DNA from: an uncultured Muribaculaceae bacterium
Lineage (GTDB): Bacteria > Bacteroidota > Bacteroidia > Bacteroidales > Muribaculaceae
Reading direction: 5' to 3'
Assembly: GCA_910583675.1 (NCBI GenBank)
Contig: CAJTYH010000009.1
Span: forward strand, 5,980 to 69,979
Length of the DNA: 64,000 bases
The notes below the pieces were generated by a model. That model was not told the origin of the DNA. It searched no databases and was given only the letters and a program-made list of their open reading frames with translations. This document shows, piece after piece, positions 1 to 8,449 of this stretch. The position numbers and the translations under genes were made by a program. Within the stretch, counting starts at the first letter, position 1, and each line of letters starts with the position of its first letter.

Positions 1-271
1 TAACACAGTTTCAGCATTGTATATGACTGATAACAATTCAAACGGCAAAAATGCTCAATCCTATTGCCAATATTCTAACGGCATGGGGCATCTTAAGGGT
101 ATTGGGAAAGCACACGGGCTGCCACGACAAATAAGTGTGCACTTCACCTCTTTTACAATAACGGCAAATAGCATGCCAAACTTATGCGATAAACCAGTTG
201 CATAATCACAAAAAAGCTTAACGAATGTACGTGCAGTCCCACAGAGGCAAAATCGACTGCAAAAATAACAA

Positions 272-298
272 TTGTTTTTAAGAAATTCCGTATCTTTG
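272..298 (+). promoter_or_regulatory. Putative gyrA promoter
   Basis: TATCTTTG at 291-298 matches the Bacteroidetes -7 element TAnnTTTG exactly. A TTG at 272-274 is a weak partner for the -33 element. Transcription would start near 305, giving a leader of about 80 bases before gyrA. Confidence 0.7.
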
Positions 299-350
299 TA
301 CAATATTTGCAGGTTTATATCATACCTGCAAGCCACCTTTTACAAACCAG

Positions 351-381
351 GAACATAATAACAGCAAGAACATAATAACAG
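351..381 (+). repeat. 14-base direct repeat in the gyrA leader
   Basis: GAACATAATAACAG occurs at 351-364 and again at 368-381, the second copy ending one base before the gyrA ATG. The 17-base period is not a codon multiple. It could be a simple local duplication or a translational control element; nothing in the sequence decides. Confidence 0.6.
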
Positions 382-382
382 A

Positions 383-2968
383 ATGTTGGAAGAAGATCGC
401 ATCATTAAGATCAACATTGAAAATGAGATGAAATCGGCATACATTGACTATTCTATGTCCGTGATCGTCTCAAGAGCCCTCCCCGATGTACGCGACGGGC
501 TCAAACCAGTCCATCGCCGAGTGCTATACGGCATGAACGAGATGGGCAACACATCAGACAAGCCAACCAGGAAATCCGCAAAAGCCGTCGGTGAAGTGAT
601 GGGTAAATACCATCCCCACGGCGACGGATCCATATACGGTACCATCGTGCGCATGGCTCAGCCATGGGCAATGAGGGAATGCCTCGTGGAAGGACAAGGC
701 AACTTCGGATCAATCGACGGCGACGGTCCGGCCGCAATGCGATATACGGAGATACGCCTACAGAAAATCGGTGAAGAGATGTTGCGTGACATAGACTCCG
801 ACTCCGTCGACTTCCAACCGAATTATGATAATTCAGACAAGGAACCTACAGTGCTTCCTACCCGTATCCCCAACCTACTGGTGAACGGAGCGTCCGGCAT
901 CGCTGTGGGAATGGCCACGAACATGCCCACACACAACCTCGCGGAATCCATCAACGCATGCGTCGCACTCATAGACAATCCCGACATAACAGTGCCGGAA
1001 CTCATGAAGCACATTCCTGCCCCTGACTTCCCCACCGGTGGCACGATCTGCGGATACAACGGAGTGAAAGAGGCATATGAGACCGGGCGCGGCCGTATCG
1101 TGATACGAGCCAAGGCCGAAATCGAAACGGAAAAGGAACACGAGCAGATCATAGTAACCGAGATCCCATACGGCGTAAACAAGGCAGAACTTATAAAGTA
1201 CATAGCGACCCTTGTCACAGACAAGAAGATAGACGGAATCGCAGACCTCAACGACGAAAGTAGCAGCGAAGGCATGCGAATCGTCATAAAGCTGAAACAG
1301 AACGCCAATTCAAACGTCGTCCTCAACACGCTCTACAAAATGACGCCCCTGCAGTCGGCATTCAGCGTCAACAACGTAGCCCTGGTCAACGGACGTCCCC
1401 GTCTGCTCAACCTCAAGCAAATCATAGAGGCATTCGTGGCTCACCGCCACGATGTGGTCACCCGCCGCACCCGATTTGAGTTGCGTAAGGCACAGGAACG
1501 AGCACATATACTTGAAGGTCTGATCATTGCATCAGATCACATTGAAGAGGTAATTGCCATAATACGCGGCGCAAAATCCACCGAAGAAGCCAAAACGACC
1601 CTCATGGAACGTTTCGGACTTTCGGATGCACAGACTCAGGCCATCGTCAACATGCGCCTTGGACAGCTGACCGGACTGGAGCAAGACAAGCTCCGTGCAA
1701 ATTACGAGGATATCCTCCGCGTGATAGCCGGCCTGGAAGAGATCCTGAACAACGAGGAGGTCTGCCGCGAACTGATAAAGAAGGAACTGATAGAAATCAG
1801 GGATACATACGGTTCACCGCGCATGACCGATATAGATGTATATGCCGGTGAATTCAATGCAGAGGACTTCTATGCCGATGACGAGATGATAATCACCATC
1901 TCCCACATGGGCTATATCAAGCGCACACCCCTCTCCGAATTCCGCGCGCAAAACCGCGGTGGAGTAGGATCAAGAGGAAGCAATACCCGCGACGAGGACT
2001 TCATCGAGTACATCTATCCCGCATCGATGCATTCCAACATACTCTTCTTCACACGACGCGGCATGGTATACAAGATGAAGGTATACGAGATTCCCGAGGG
2101 AGCGAAGAACACCAAGGGACGCGCCATACAGAACCTGCTCAACATAGAACCGGGAGATGCCGTCAATGCATTCATCCGCTGCAAGAACCTTGACGATGCC
2201 GAATTCACATCAAGGCACAACCTCGTGTTTGCCACAAAGAACGGCATAATCAAGAAAACTCCCCTCTCGGAATATGCCCGTGTGAACATAAAGGGCAAGA
2301 AAGCCATTCTTATACGTGAAGGAGACCAGGTGATCGGTGTGGAACTTACCGATGGTTCCGCCGAAATCCTCCTCGCAAACCGCAATGGACGTGCCATCCG
2401 CTTCAACGAAAGCACCGTACGCCAGATGGGACGCGTCTCTACCGGCGTACGCGGCATGCGCATTGACGAGGACGGAACCGACGAAGTGGTAGGCATGATC
2501 TGCATGCATCCCGACGATGAGAAAAACGTGATGGTCATTTCAGAAAACGGATTTGGAAAACGTTCGCTTCTTGACGGATACAGAATCACAAACCGAGGCG
2601 GCAAGGGCGTAAAGACCATGAACATCACTGAAAAGACCGGTACCGTCGTGGCCATCAAGAGTGTTGACGACGAAAACGACCTCGTAATAATCAACCGTTC
2701 AGGCATAACGCTCCGGTTGCGTGTGGCCGACATAAGAGTTATGGGCAGGAACACGCAAGGTGTCCGGGTCATAAACCTGGAGAAACGTGGCGACGAGATC
2801 GCTTCTGTATGCTGTGTGGACACTGATCCCGAAGAGGAAGTCGTAGAGGCCCCGGAAAATCCGGAGGAACTGGCTCCGGCTCCCGCAGACGATGACATCG
2901 CCGAACCGGATGAATCCGCAGACGATGACATTGATACAGAAGAACAATCCGACGACATCGAAGACTAA
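383..2968 (+). CDS. gyrA: DNA gyrase subunit A
   Basis: This is the DNA-cleaving and rejoining subunit of gyrase, which works with GyrB to introduce negative supercoils. The 861-residue length is normal. The N-terminal breakage-reunion domain has the catalytic tyrosine at Y121 (AAMRYTEIRL), and a C-terminal beta-pinwheel region follows, with the GyrA-box-like motif QNRGGVG, which argues for GyrA rather than ParC. The last 45 or so residues are very acidic, a tail seen in other GyrA proteins. In the quinolone-resistance region the motif is HPHGDGSIYG, so the positions equivalent to E. coli S83 and D87 are both glycine (G82 and G86). The downstream TPR gene follows after 47 bases without a visible promoter, so the two are probably co-transcribed. 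Confidence 0.97.
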   Translation: MLEEDRIIKINIENEMKSAYIDYSMSVIVSRALPDVRDGLKPVHRRVLYGMNEMGNTSDKPTRKSAKAVGEVMGKYHPHGDGSIYGTIVRMAQPWAMRECLVEGQGNFGSIDGDGPAAMRYTEIRLQKIGEEMLRDIDSDSVDFQPNYDNSDKEPTVLPTRIPNLLVNGASGIAVGMATNMPTHNLAESINACVALIDNPDITVPELMKHIPAPDFPTGGTICGYNGVKEAYETGRGRIVIRAKAEIETEKEHEQIIVTEIPYGVNKAELIKYIATLVTDKKIDGIADLNDESSSEGMRIVIKLKQNANSNVVLNTLYKMTPLQSAFSVNNVALVNGRPRLLNLKQIIEAFVAHRHDVVTRRTRFELRKAQERAHILEGLIIASDHIEEVIAIIRGAKSTEEAKTTLMERFGLSDAQTQAIVNMRLGQLTGLEQDKLRANYEDILRVIAGLEEILNNEEVCRELIKKELIEIRDTYGSPRMTDIDVYAGEFNAEDFYADDEMIITISHMGYIKRTPLSEFRAQNRGGVGSRGSNTRDEDFIEYIYPASMHSNILFFTRRGMVYKMKVYEIPEGAKNTKGRAIQNLLNIEPGDAVNAFIRCKNLDDAEFTSRHNLVFATKNGIIKKTPLSEYARVNIKGKKAILIREGDQVIGVELTDGSAEILLANRNGRAIRFNESTVRQMGRVSTGVRGMRIDEDGTDEVVGMICMHPDDEKNVMVISENGFGKRSLLDGYRITNRGGKGVKTMNITEKTGTVVAIKSVDDENDLVIINRSGITLRLRVADIRVMGRNTQGVRVINLEKRGDEIASVCCVDTDPEEEVVEAPENPEELAPAPADDDIAEPDESADDDIDTEEQSDDIED

Positions 2969-3015
2969 GACAATGCAACAACTTCTAAAATAAAACTAAC
3001 CAACAACCTTTTCAT

Positions 3016-4230
3016 ATGAAAAAAATAACTGTCATCTTAGGTCTATGCCTTCTCACTTCAACGGCCGCCTTCGCTCAGAAGTCGCTCGTAAAGGAAGTGG
3101 AACGTGAAGTGAAATCCAACCCCGGATCTTTTTATGATGCGCTCAACAAGATCAGACCGGCTTTTACCAATGAGGAAACTGCAAAAGACGCCTATACATA
3201 TTTTGTACCCGGCAAGGCAGCCTTCGGATACTACGACGACCAAAGCGTGCGTGCCCAGATGGGACAAGACGTCAAGAAGGAACTCATCGGCCGTTCCGTA
3301 CTTGAAGGATACGATTATCTTCAGAAAGCCCTTCCACTGGACACTGTGGTTGACGCAAAAGGAAAGGTCAAGACCAAATACTCCAAAGACATAATAAAAC
3401 TCATCTCCAGCCACTACAACGACTTCAACAACGCAGCCCTTTTTCTTTGGGAAAAAGAAGACTACGGCAACGCCGTAAAATGCTGGGAACTATATGTCTC
3501 GCTTCCTTCGAATCCCACATTCTCATCAAGCATCAAGGCTCCGGCAGACTCCATCTTGGGAGATGTGTACTATAATATGGGCATAGGCAACTCGCTGATC
3601 CAGAACAATGAGGCTGCCCTCAAATCGTTCAAGACCGCCATATCCAAGGGTTATACCGAGAAAAATGCATATGACTATGCCATAGCGGCTGCCTCGCAGA
3701 TGAACAATCCTGCTGAAATGGCAGCAGTCGCCGAACAGGCATATGCCCTTTACGGCAAAGAAGACAGCCGCTACATCGGCTTCATGATCAACAACCTCAT
3801 TGACAAGAAGGAATACGCCAAAGCAAACGCGCTGATTGACAAGTATATCTCTGAAGATCCCAACAATGCACAACTTTATTTCGTAAAGGGCGTAGTATGC
3901 GATGCGGAAGGCAAAACGGAGGCTTCCATGGAAGCATACAAGAAGGCACTCACGCTTGACGACAAAAACGCCAATGCACTCATGCAATACGGTTACAAGC
4001 TCTACCAGAAGGCATGCGACATGGATCAGAACGAGAGCGCGAACATGACAAACTCACAATACAACGAGTTCCGCGACACCAAGGTTGACCCACTCCTGAA
4101 AGAAGCTGCAACTTACCTTGAAAAAGCGTATGAATTAGACGAAAACATGTCTGATGCCCGCTCGGTGCTTCGCAGCATCTACTACAACCTCAACGACGAG
4201 GAAAACCTCAAGCGTGTGGAAAACATGTAA
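3016..4230 (+). CDS. Secreted tetratricopeptide-repeat protein
   Basis: The 404-residue protein begins with a clear signal peptide (MKKITVILGLCLL...AAFAQ), so it is exported to the periplasm or outer membrane. The remainder is alpha-helical with TPR-like repeats, clearest around residues 190-320 (for example AQLYFVKGVVCDAEGKTEAS) and near the C terminus (TYLEKAYELDENMSDARS). TPR proteins act as protein-binding scaffolds; the partner is unknown. It lies 47 bases after gyrA with no promoter of its own and ends at a strong palindromic terminator. No enzymatic motif is seen. Confidence 0.8.
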   Translation: MKKITVILGLCLLTSTAAFAQKSLVKEVEREVKSNPGSFYDALNKIRPAFTNEETAKDAYTYFVPGKAAFGYYDDQSVRAQMGQDVKKELIGRSVLEGYDYLQKALPLDTVVDAKGKVKTKYSKDIIKLISSHYNDFNNAALFLWEKEDYGNAVKCWELYVSLPSNPTFSSSIKAPADSILGDVYYNMGIGNSLIQNNEAALKSFKTAISKGYTEKNAYDYAIAAASQMNNPAEMAAVAEQAYALYGKEDSRYIGFMINNLIDKKEYAKANALIDKYISEDPNNAQLYFVKGVVCDAEGKTEASMEAYKKALTLDDKNANALMQYGYKLYQKACDMDQNESANMTNSQYNEFRDTKVDPLLKEAATYLEKAYELDENMSDARSVLRSIYYNLNDEENLKRVENM

Positions 4231-4252
4231 TGACGCGCCACAGTTGATAGGC

Positions 4253-4314
4253 GACCTTACAAACTAAATCAGGCGCCCCGGAATTCCGGGGCGCCTGATT
4301 TAGTTTGTAAGGTC
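4253..4314. terminator. 62-bp perfect palindrome between convergent genes
   Basis: Every base pairs about the centre at 4283/4284: the sequence from GACCTTAC to its complement GTAAGGTC is a perfect inverted repeat with a GC-rich core around GGAATTCC. It sits 23 bases after the TPR gene stop and 34 bases after the rho stop on the other strand, so it probably terminates both. It has no conventional run of U residues; the AT-rich outer arms (AAACTAAAT/ATTTAGTTT) may play that role in each direction. Confidence 0.75.
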
Positions 4315-4347
4315 AATTACAAGCTTTAGAGCTGGCGTACAGCAGGA

Positions 4348-6522
4348 TCAATCTCCCATGGTACGAAGCAACTCGTCGTTGTCGCTGGTGCGATCCATGC
4401 GATCCTTGATGAATTCCATGGCCTCTATGGAGTTGCGATCCGAGAGGAAACGACGCAGAATCCACATGCGGTTGAGGGTTTCCGGCCGCAAAAGCAGATC
4501 GTCGCGACGGGTAGACGAAGCCATGATATCAACGGCGGGGAATATGCGCTTGTTGGACAGTTTACGGTCAAGCTGCAGTTCCATATTGCCGGTGCCCTTG
4601 AATTCCTCGAAGATAACCTCATCCATCTTGGAAGATGTCTCGGTCAATGCCGTGGCTATGATGGTCAGGGAACCTCCCCCCTCTATGTTTCGCGCCGCAC
4701 CGAAGAATCGCTTGGGCTTCTGGAGCGCATTGGCATCCACACCTCCGGAGAGGATCTTTCCGGAAGCCGGCTGAGCTGTATTGTATGCACGTGCGAGTCG
4801 AGTGATGGAATCAAGCAGGATCACTACGTCATGACCGCATTCAACCATTCGTTTTGCCTTTTCCAACACGATTCCGGCAATCTTCACATGACGGTCTGCC
4901 GGTTCATCGAAAGTCGAAGCGATAACCTCCGCATTCACACTCCTGCTCATATCGGTCACCTCCTCCGGACGTTCATCTATGAGAAGGATCATTATATAAA
5001 CCTCCGGATGATTTTCAGCAATGGCGTTTGCAATATCCTTAAGAAGAATTGTCTTACCTGTCTTTGGAGGAGCTACGATCAGCGCACGCTGCCCTTTTCC
5101 GATAGGAGCGAACATGTCGACAACACGCGTGGAAAGATTGTTGGATCTACCTCCGCACAGGTCGAATTTCTCTTCAGGGAAAAGCGGAGTGAGATGTTCG
5201 AACGGCACCCTGTCACGAATAAACTCCGGTTGCCGCCCGTTAATGCTCAGAGGCCGATCCATCGGGAAATATTTCTCTCCCTCACGTGGAGGGTTGATTG
5301 TGCACTCCACTACGTCGCCGGTCTTAAGGGCATATTGCTTTATCTGGGCTTGTGTTACGTATACGTCGTCGGGAGATGTAAGATAGTTGTAATCGCTGGA
5401 ACGCAGGAATCCGTATCCTTCGGGAGTTATTTCAAGCACACCTTCGGAATGAAGCAATCCTGTAAAATTGTATGCAGGGATTTTTGGCTGCATCTGTTGC
5501 TTCATCTGCTGCGCTTTCTTTTTGGCCTTTTTACCTTTTGGCTCCAATTGCTGGGCATCAGCCGACGGTTCCCGGATTATTATTGGTGCCGGAGCCGGAA
5601 TATAGGCTTGGTCACGGTCTCGCTGTGGGCGAGGAGTAAAACTCTTGCCGGCGGCATGAGGAAAGAATGCCCCAAAAGACTCATCTACCTTACGGCCAAA
5701 CACACGCGGCCCGTTGTTTGGACGCTGTTCTGCGGCATCTTTGGGATTGTCCTGGAATGTCTGTGTTGATTTCGGGGTGAACACCTTCCGTTCAACCTGT
5801 TGAGGAGTATCATTGCCTGCCACTTGATGGGTTGTGTTTGGATCCACATTCTGTTCCACATCAACTTCTCCCGCAACCTTTTGTGCACTTTCAAACGTGT
5901 CTGCAGATGGAAGCAAAGCAATCGGCTCAGATGACTCAACCGGTTGTGTCGTCTCCGAAACATCGGATACAGTATTCTCAAGTGGTGTAATTGCAGAATC
6001 ATTCTCTACTGCAGACTGCTGTTCCGGCTGTCTGTTCTTTGGCTTACGGCCACGTTTTTTGGGCAATGATGCTTTAGAAGCGGAGTTTTCTTCCATGGCC
6101 ACTGGCAATTGTTCAGTCGAGCCACCTTCCGAAGCTGATGTCACTGTATCTTGTAGAACCTCTCCATCTGGTTTATTGTCTGATGTGGATGCATTCTTCG
6201 GTTTGCGGCCACGTTTTTTTACAGCGTCAGTACGCATGGTAGCCTCATCTGCCTGTCGTACAGCCTGTGAGTCTGCAGGTTTTCCTTCAGGATCGTTATT
6301 GCTGCTTTCCGTGGTCGGTTGCGACTGGTTTTTAGGTTTGCGTCCCCTGCGTCGTGGGGCATCTTCGGTATCTGTGGCTGCGTAATTTATAGCTTGTTGG
6401 TCAAGAATCTTATAAATCAATTCTTCCCGCTTTGCCGGATTCGCTTTCTTTATGCCCAATTCAGCGGCAGTCGTTTTTAACTGCTCATCAGACATATCAT
6501 ATAATTCCGTGATTGTGAACAT
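4348..6522 (-). CDS. rho: Transcription termination factor Rho with long disordered insertion
   Basis: Rho is a hexameric RNA helicase that ends transcription at C-rich sites. The first 45 residues look like the Rho N-terminal helical (SAP-like) domain. A very long low-complexity stretch (about residues 46-345) follows, rich in S, T, Q, E and P. The RNA-binding cold-shock-like domain starts near 350 and the RecA-type ATPase follows, with Walker A APPKTGKT near residues 485-493 and LLIDERPEEVTDM next to it. At 724 residues it is some 300 longer than E. coli Rho. The insertion carries three near-identical AT-hook-type motifs, RGRKPKN, at about residues 59-65, 104-110 and 157-163. Bacteroides Rho is known to have a comparable disordered region. 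Start ATG at 6522 gives the expected N terminus. Confidence 0.96.
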   Translation of the reverse strand: MFTITELYDMSDEQLKTTAAELGIKKANPAKREELIYKILDQQAINYAATDTEDAPRRRGRKPKNQSQPTTESSNNDPEGKPADSQAVRQADEATMRTDAVKKRGRKPKNASTSDNKPDGEVLQDTVTSASEGGSTEQLPVAMEENSASKASLPKKRGRKPKNRQPEQQSAVENDSAITPLENTVSDVSETTQPVESSEPIALLPSADTFESAQKVAGEVDVEQNVDPNTTHQVAGNDTPQQVERKVFTPKSTQTFQDNPKDAAEQRPNNGPRVFGRKVDESFGAFFPHAAGKSFTPRPQRDRDQAYIPAPAPIIIREPSADAQQLEPKGKKAKKKAQQMKQQMQPKIPAYNFTGLLHSEGVLEITPEGYGFLRSSDYNYLTSPDDVYVTQAQIKQYALKTGDVVECTINPPREGEKYFPMDRPLSINGRQPEFIRDRVPFEHLTPLFPEEKFDLCGGRSNNLSTRVVDMFAPIGKGQRALIVAPPKTGKTILLKDIANAIAENHPEVYIMILLIDERPEEVTDMSRSVNAEVIASTFDEPADRHVKIAGIVLEKAKRMVECGHDVVILLDSITRLARAYNTAQPASGKILSGGVDANALQKPKRFFGAARNIEGGGSLTIIATALTETSSKMDEVIFEEFKGTGNMELQLDRKLSNKRIFPAVDIMASSTRRDDLLLRPETLNRMWILRRFLSDRNSIEAMEFIKDRMDRTSDNDELLRTMGD

Positions 6523-6986
6523 AGATTTATGTGTAACGGATAAAAATTTTCATGTGAAGGGTACTGCCTATCTCACATCGGTGACAAGATTTGCCAGCCT
6601 TGCACACAGGATTTTTCTTCTTCTGATTTAATTCGGGTTGATTAATGTGACGACTTATAAAAATAATGGAGATGAACTGGCCGTAATGCCATTTGTCTCT
6701 GTAACAAGTCTGGAACTTGATGTTTAAAACTGAATTTAATTTTTATGAGTCACTGATAGCGTCGGAACAGTTTCCCAATCATTATTACGCAAAAGCACAG
6801 TCCATGCCTATACGACTAACAATCAATAGCGACACCATCTCAAGGTATCTTTAGAAATGTATCTGGGAAAACTATGCGCCCCGACGGCTGGACGCTTAGT
6901 TGAAAACGATGCAAAATTAATCGTTTCCTTTAAATAAAACAAGAATTACGCCTAAAAGTTTTTATACAAGCGGGAATAATGCCGTT
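6523..6986. other. Gene-free region, probable long rho leader
   Basis: About 515 bases lie between the rho start and the next gene on the other strand. I find no open frame with coding character. Reading leftwards, the only good -7 element is TAATTTTG (plus-strand CAAAATTA at 6912-6919), which would give rho a leader of roughly 385 bases. Long leaders are known for rho in other bacteria, where Rho controls its own expression; here this is inference from the spacing. Confidence 0.4.
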
Positions 6987-7015
6987 TTTGGAAACCGAAT
7001 ATTTCCGTATCTTTG
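6987..7015 (+). promoter_or_regulatory. Promoter of the thiE-like/kdsB operon
   Basis: TATCTTTG at 7008-7015 is a perfect -7 element, and TTTG at 6987-6990 is a -33 element with a 17-base gap. Transcription would start near 7022, leaving a leader of only about 17 bases before the ATG at 7039. This rules out the in-frame ATG at 6979, which lies upstream of the promoter. Confidence 0.75.
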
Positions 7016-7038
7016 CAATCATTAAAAACAGTCTGAAT

Positions 7039-7668
7039 ATGCTACAATTCATAACAACAGGTTCTTCGCGCTTTTCAACGGCAGAGGAAGCACAGATGGT
7101 TCTGGAAGGTGGATGCCGTTGGATCCAACTTTCTGAAAAGGGTCTTGCTGGACAGGAAACCATTCTACGTGACGTGGCAAGCGAGATCGCTGTCATGTGC
7201 CAGGAACATGAGGCGTTCCTGATCATTGAGGATGACATTGATCTTGTGGAAGATATGAAAGTGCACGGACTTTTCATGCATGACAATTCACGAGAAAGCG
7301 TCATGACGGCCCGCGAGCGTCTTGGCGCGAATGCCGTCATTGGAGTCGCAGCAAAATCTGCCGCGGAGATAAAGCATCTTATCGGTCTGGACGTGGACTA
7401 TGTGATGGTTCCAGTCCCGGAAAATTGCACCGACATACATGAATTTTACAGCGATATAGTACGCCGACTTACCGTTGAGAACATCGACTTTCATGTTGTG
7501 GCGTGTGGCAACATTTCAATTGCCGACTTTGCACCGCTACTCAAAGCCGGATGCGCCGGGGTAGCCGTTTCGGAAGAAATAACAGAGGCTTCCGATCCCG
7601 TTGCAACCACGGTGGCCATCATGGAAGCATTGAAAAAGGCACGGGAAGCCGCGGATGACCTGATGTAA
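7039..7668 (+). CDS. Thiamine phosphate synthase-like TIM-barrel protein
   Basis: The 209-residue protein resembles ThiE, which joins HMP-pyrophosphate and thiazole phosphate. The ThiE order of blocks is visible: GCRWIQLSEKG (usual vQlReK), FLIIEDDIDLVEDMKVHGLFMHDN (usual INDR...gvHlgq), GVAAKSAAEI, and ACGNISIADFAPLLKAGCAGVAV (usual GGI...GA.GvAv). Two functional signatures are altered: the NDR region reads EDD, and the phosphate-binding GP.F.T.TK motif reads VMVPVPENCT. It may therefore be a divergent paralogue without thiamine synthase activity. Start chosen at 7039, directly after the promoter. kdsB follows 15 bases downstream, so it may serve another pathway; no other thi gene is near. 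Confidence 0.6.
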   Translation: MLQFITTGSSRFSTAEEAQMVLEGGCRWIQLSEKGLAGQETILRDVASEIAVMCQEHEAFLIIEDDIDLVEDMKVHGLFMHDNSRESVMTARERLGANAVIGVAAKSAAEIKHLIGLDVDYVMVPVPENCTDIHEFYSDIVRRLTVENIDFHVVACGNISIADFAPLLKAGCAGVAVSEEITEASDPVATTVAIMEALKKAREAADDLM

Positions 7669-7683
7669 TATTAAAACCACGCC

Positions 7684-8445
7684 ATGAAACAAACAAAGTT
7701 CGTAGGCATCATACCTGCAAGATACGCCTCCACACGTTTCCCGGGAAAACCATTGGCCATGCTCGGAAACATGCCGATGATAGAGCACGTTTACCGCAGA
7801 GTTTCCTCCGTACTGCCCGATGTCTGGGTTGCTACGGATGACACCAGGATAGAACAAACCGTCAGATCTTTCAACGGCAATGTAGTAATGACTTCACCGG
7901 ATCACCGCAGCGGCACTGACCGTTGCCGCGAAGCCTATGAGCTATCCGGAAATGATGCCGATGTCATTATAAACATCCAGGGTGACGAACCGTTTATTGA
8001 TCCCTCGCAATTGGAACAGATCATGAGCTGTTTTTCAGACGCAACAACCCAGATAGCCACATTGGTGCGCCCATTTCCCATAGACGGGGAGTATGCTACC
8101 CTTGAAAATCCGAACACTCCCAAGGTTGCAGTTGACGCAAATGGATTCGCAATGCTGTTCAGCCGTTCCGTAATCCCCTACCAACGGGGAGTCGAGCGGA
8201 AATTATGGCCATCTACCATGCAATACTACACCCACATAGGCATGTATGCCTATAGGTCTGATGTACTTGAACACATTACCCAGCTGCCACAGTCGTCGCT
8301 TGAAATCGCGGAATCGCTTGAGCAGTTGCGATGGCTGCAAAACGGGTACAAGATAAAAGTGGCCGTAAGCGACAGCTTGACTATCGGAATCGACACACCC
8401 GAAGATCTCGCCGCCGCTGTGGAGTATCTGAAAACATTATCGTAA
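7684..8445 (+). CDS. kdsB: 3-deoxy-manno-octulosonate cytidylyltransferase (CMP-KDO synthetase)
   Basis: KdsB activates the lipid A core sugar KDO with CTP for lipopolysaccharide synthesis in the cytoplasm. The 253-residue length is typical. The N terminus has the nucleotidyltransferase signature IPARYASTRFPGKPL, followed by WVATDD, the SGTDRC block and NIQGDEPF, all expected for the family. The C terminus contains HIGMYAYR and the substrate-contacting EIAESLEQLRWL. It sits between the ThiE-like gene (15-base gap) and an M16-like gene (4-base gap), so the three form one transcript. The start ATG at 7684 is unambiguous. Confidence 0.96.
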   Translation: MKQTKFVGIIPARYASTRFPGKPLAMLGNMPMIEHVYRRVSSVLPDVWVATDDTRIEQTVRSFNGNVVMTSPDHRSGTDRCREAYELSGNDADVIINIQGDEPFIDPSQLEQIMSCFSDATTQIATLVRPFPIDGEYATLENPNTPKVAVDANGFAMLFSRSVIPYQRGVERKLWPSTMQYYTHIGMYAYRSDVLEHITQLPQSSLEIAESLEQLRWLQNGYKIKVAVSDSLTIGIDTPEDLAAAVEYLKTLS

Positions 8446-8449
8446 CCAC

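Larger units (their letters stand above)
1..382. other. Gene-free left edge and gyrA leader
   Basis: I see no convincing gene here. Short open frames exist on both strands, but the one on the minus strand runs through the gyrA promoter and none shows a recognisable domain. The right part holds the gyrA promoter, a small stem-loop (TGCAGGT at 308-314 pairing with ACCTGCA at 324-330) and a 14-base direct repeat just before the gyrA start. The extreme left may be the upstream region of a gene outside the window. Confidence 0.5.

Noticed and set aside
61..336. Open frame of 91 residues on the minus strand at the left edge
   Set aside because: It runs through the gyrA promoter, has many cysteines in an unstructured order and no recognisable domain.
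2014..2958. Long open frame antisense to the end of gyrA
   Set aside because: Its content is dominated by serine-rich repeats produced by gyrA's acidic codons read backwards; gyrA itself is certain.
4831..5769. 312-residue open frame antisense to rho
   Set aside because: No family, no promoter, and it lies wholly within the well-conserved Rho coding region.
7020..7040. TPP riboswitch before the ThiE-like gene
   Set aside because: The predicted leader is only about 17 bases, too short for any riboswitch.
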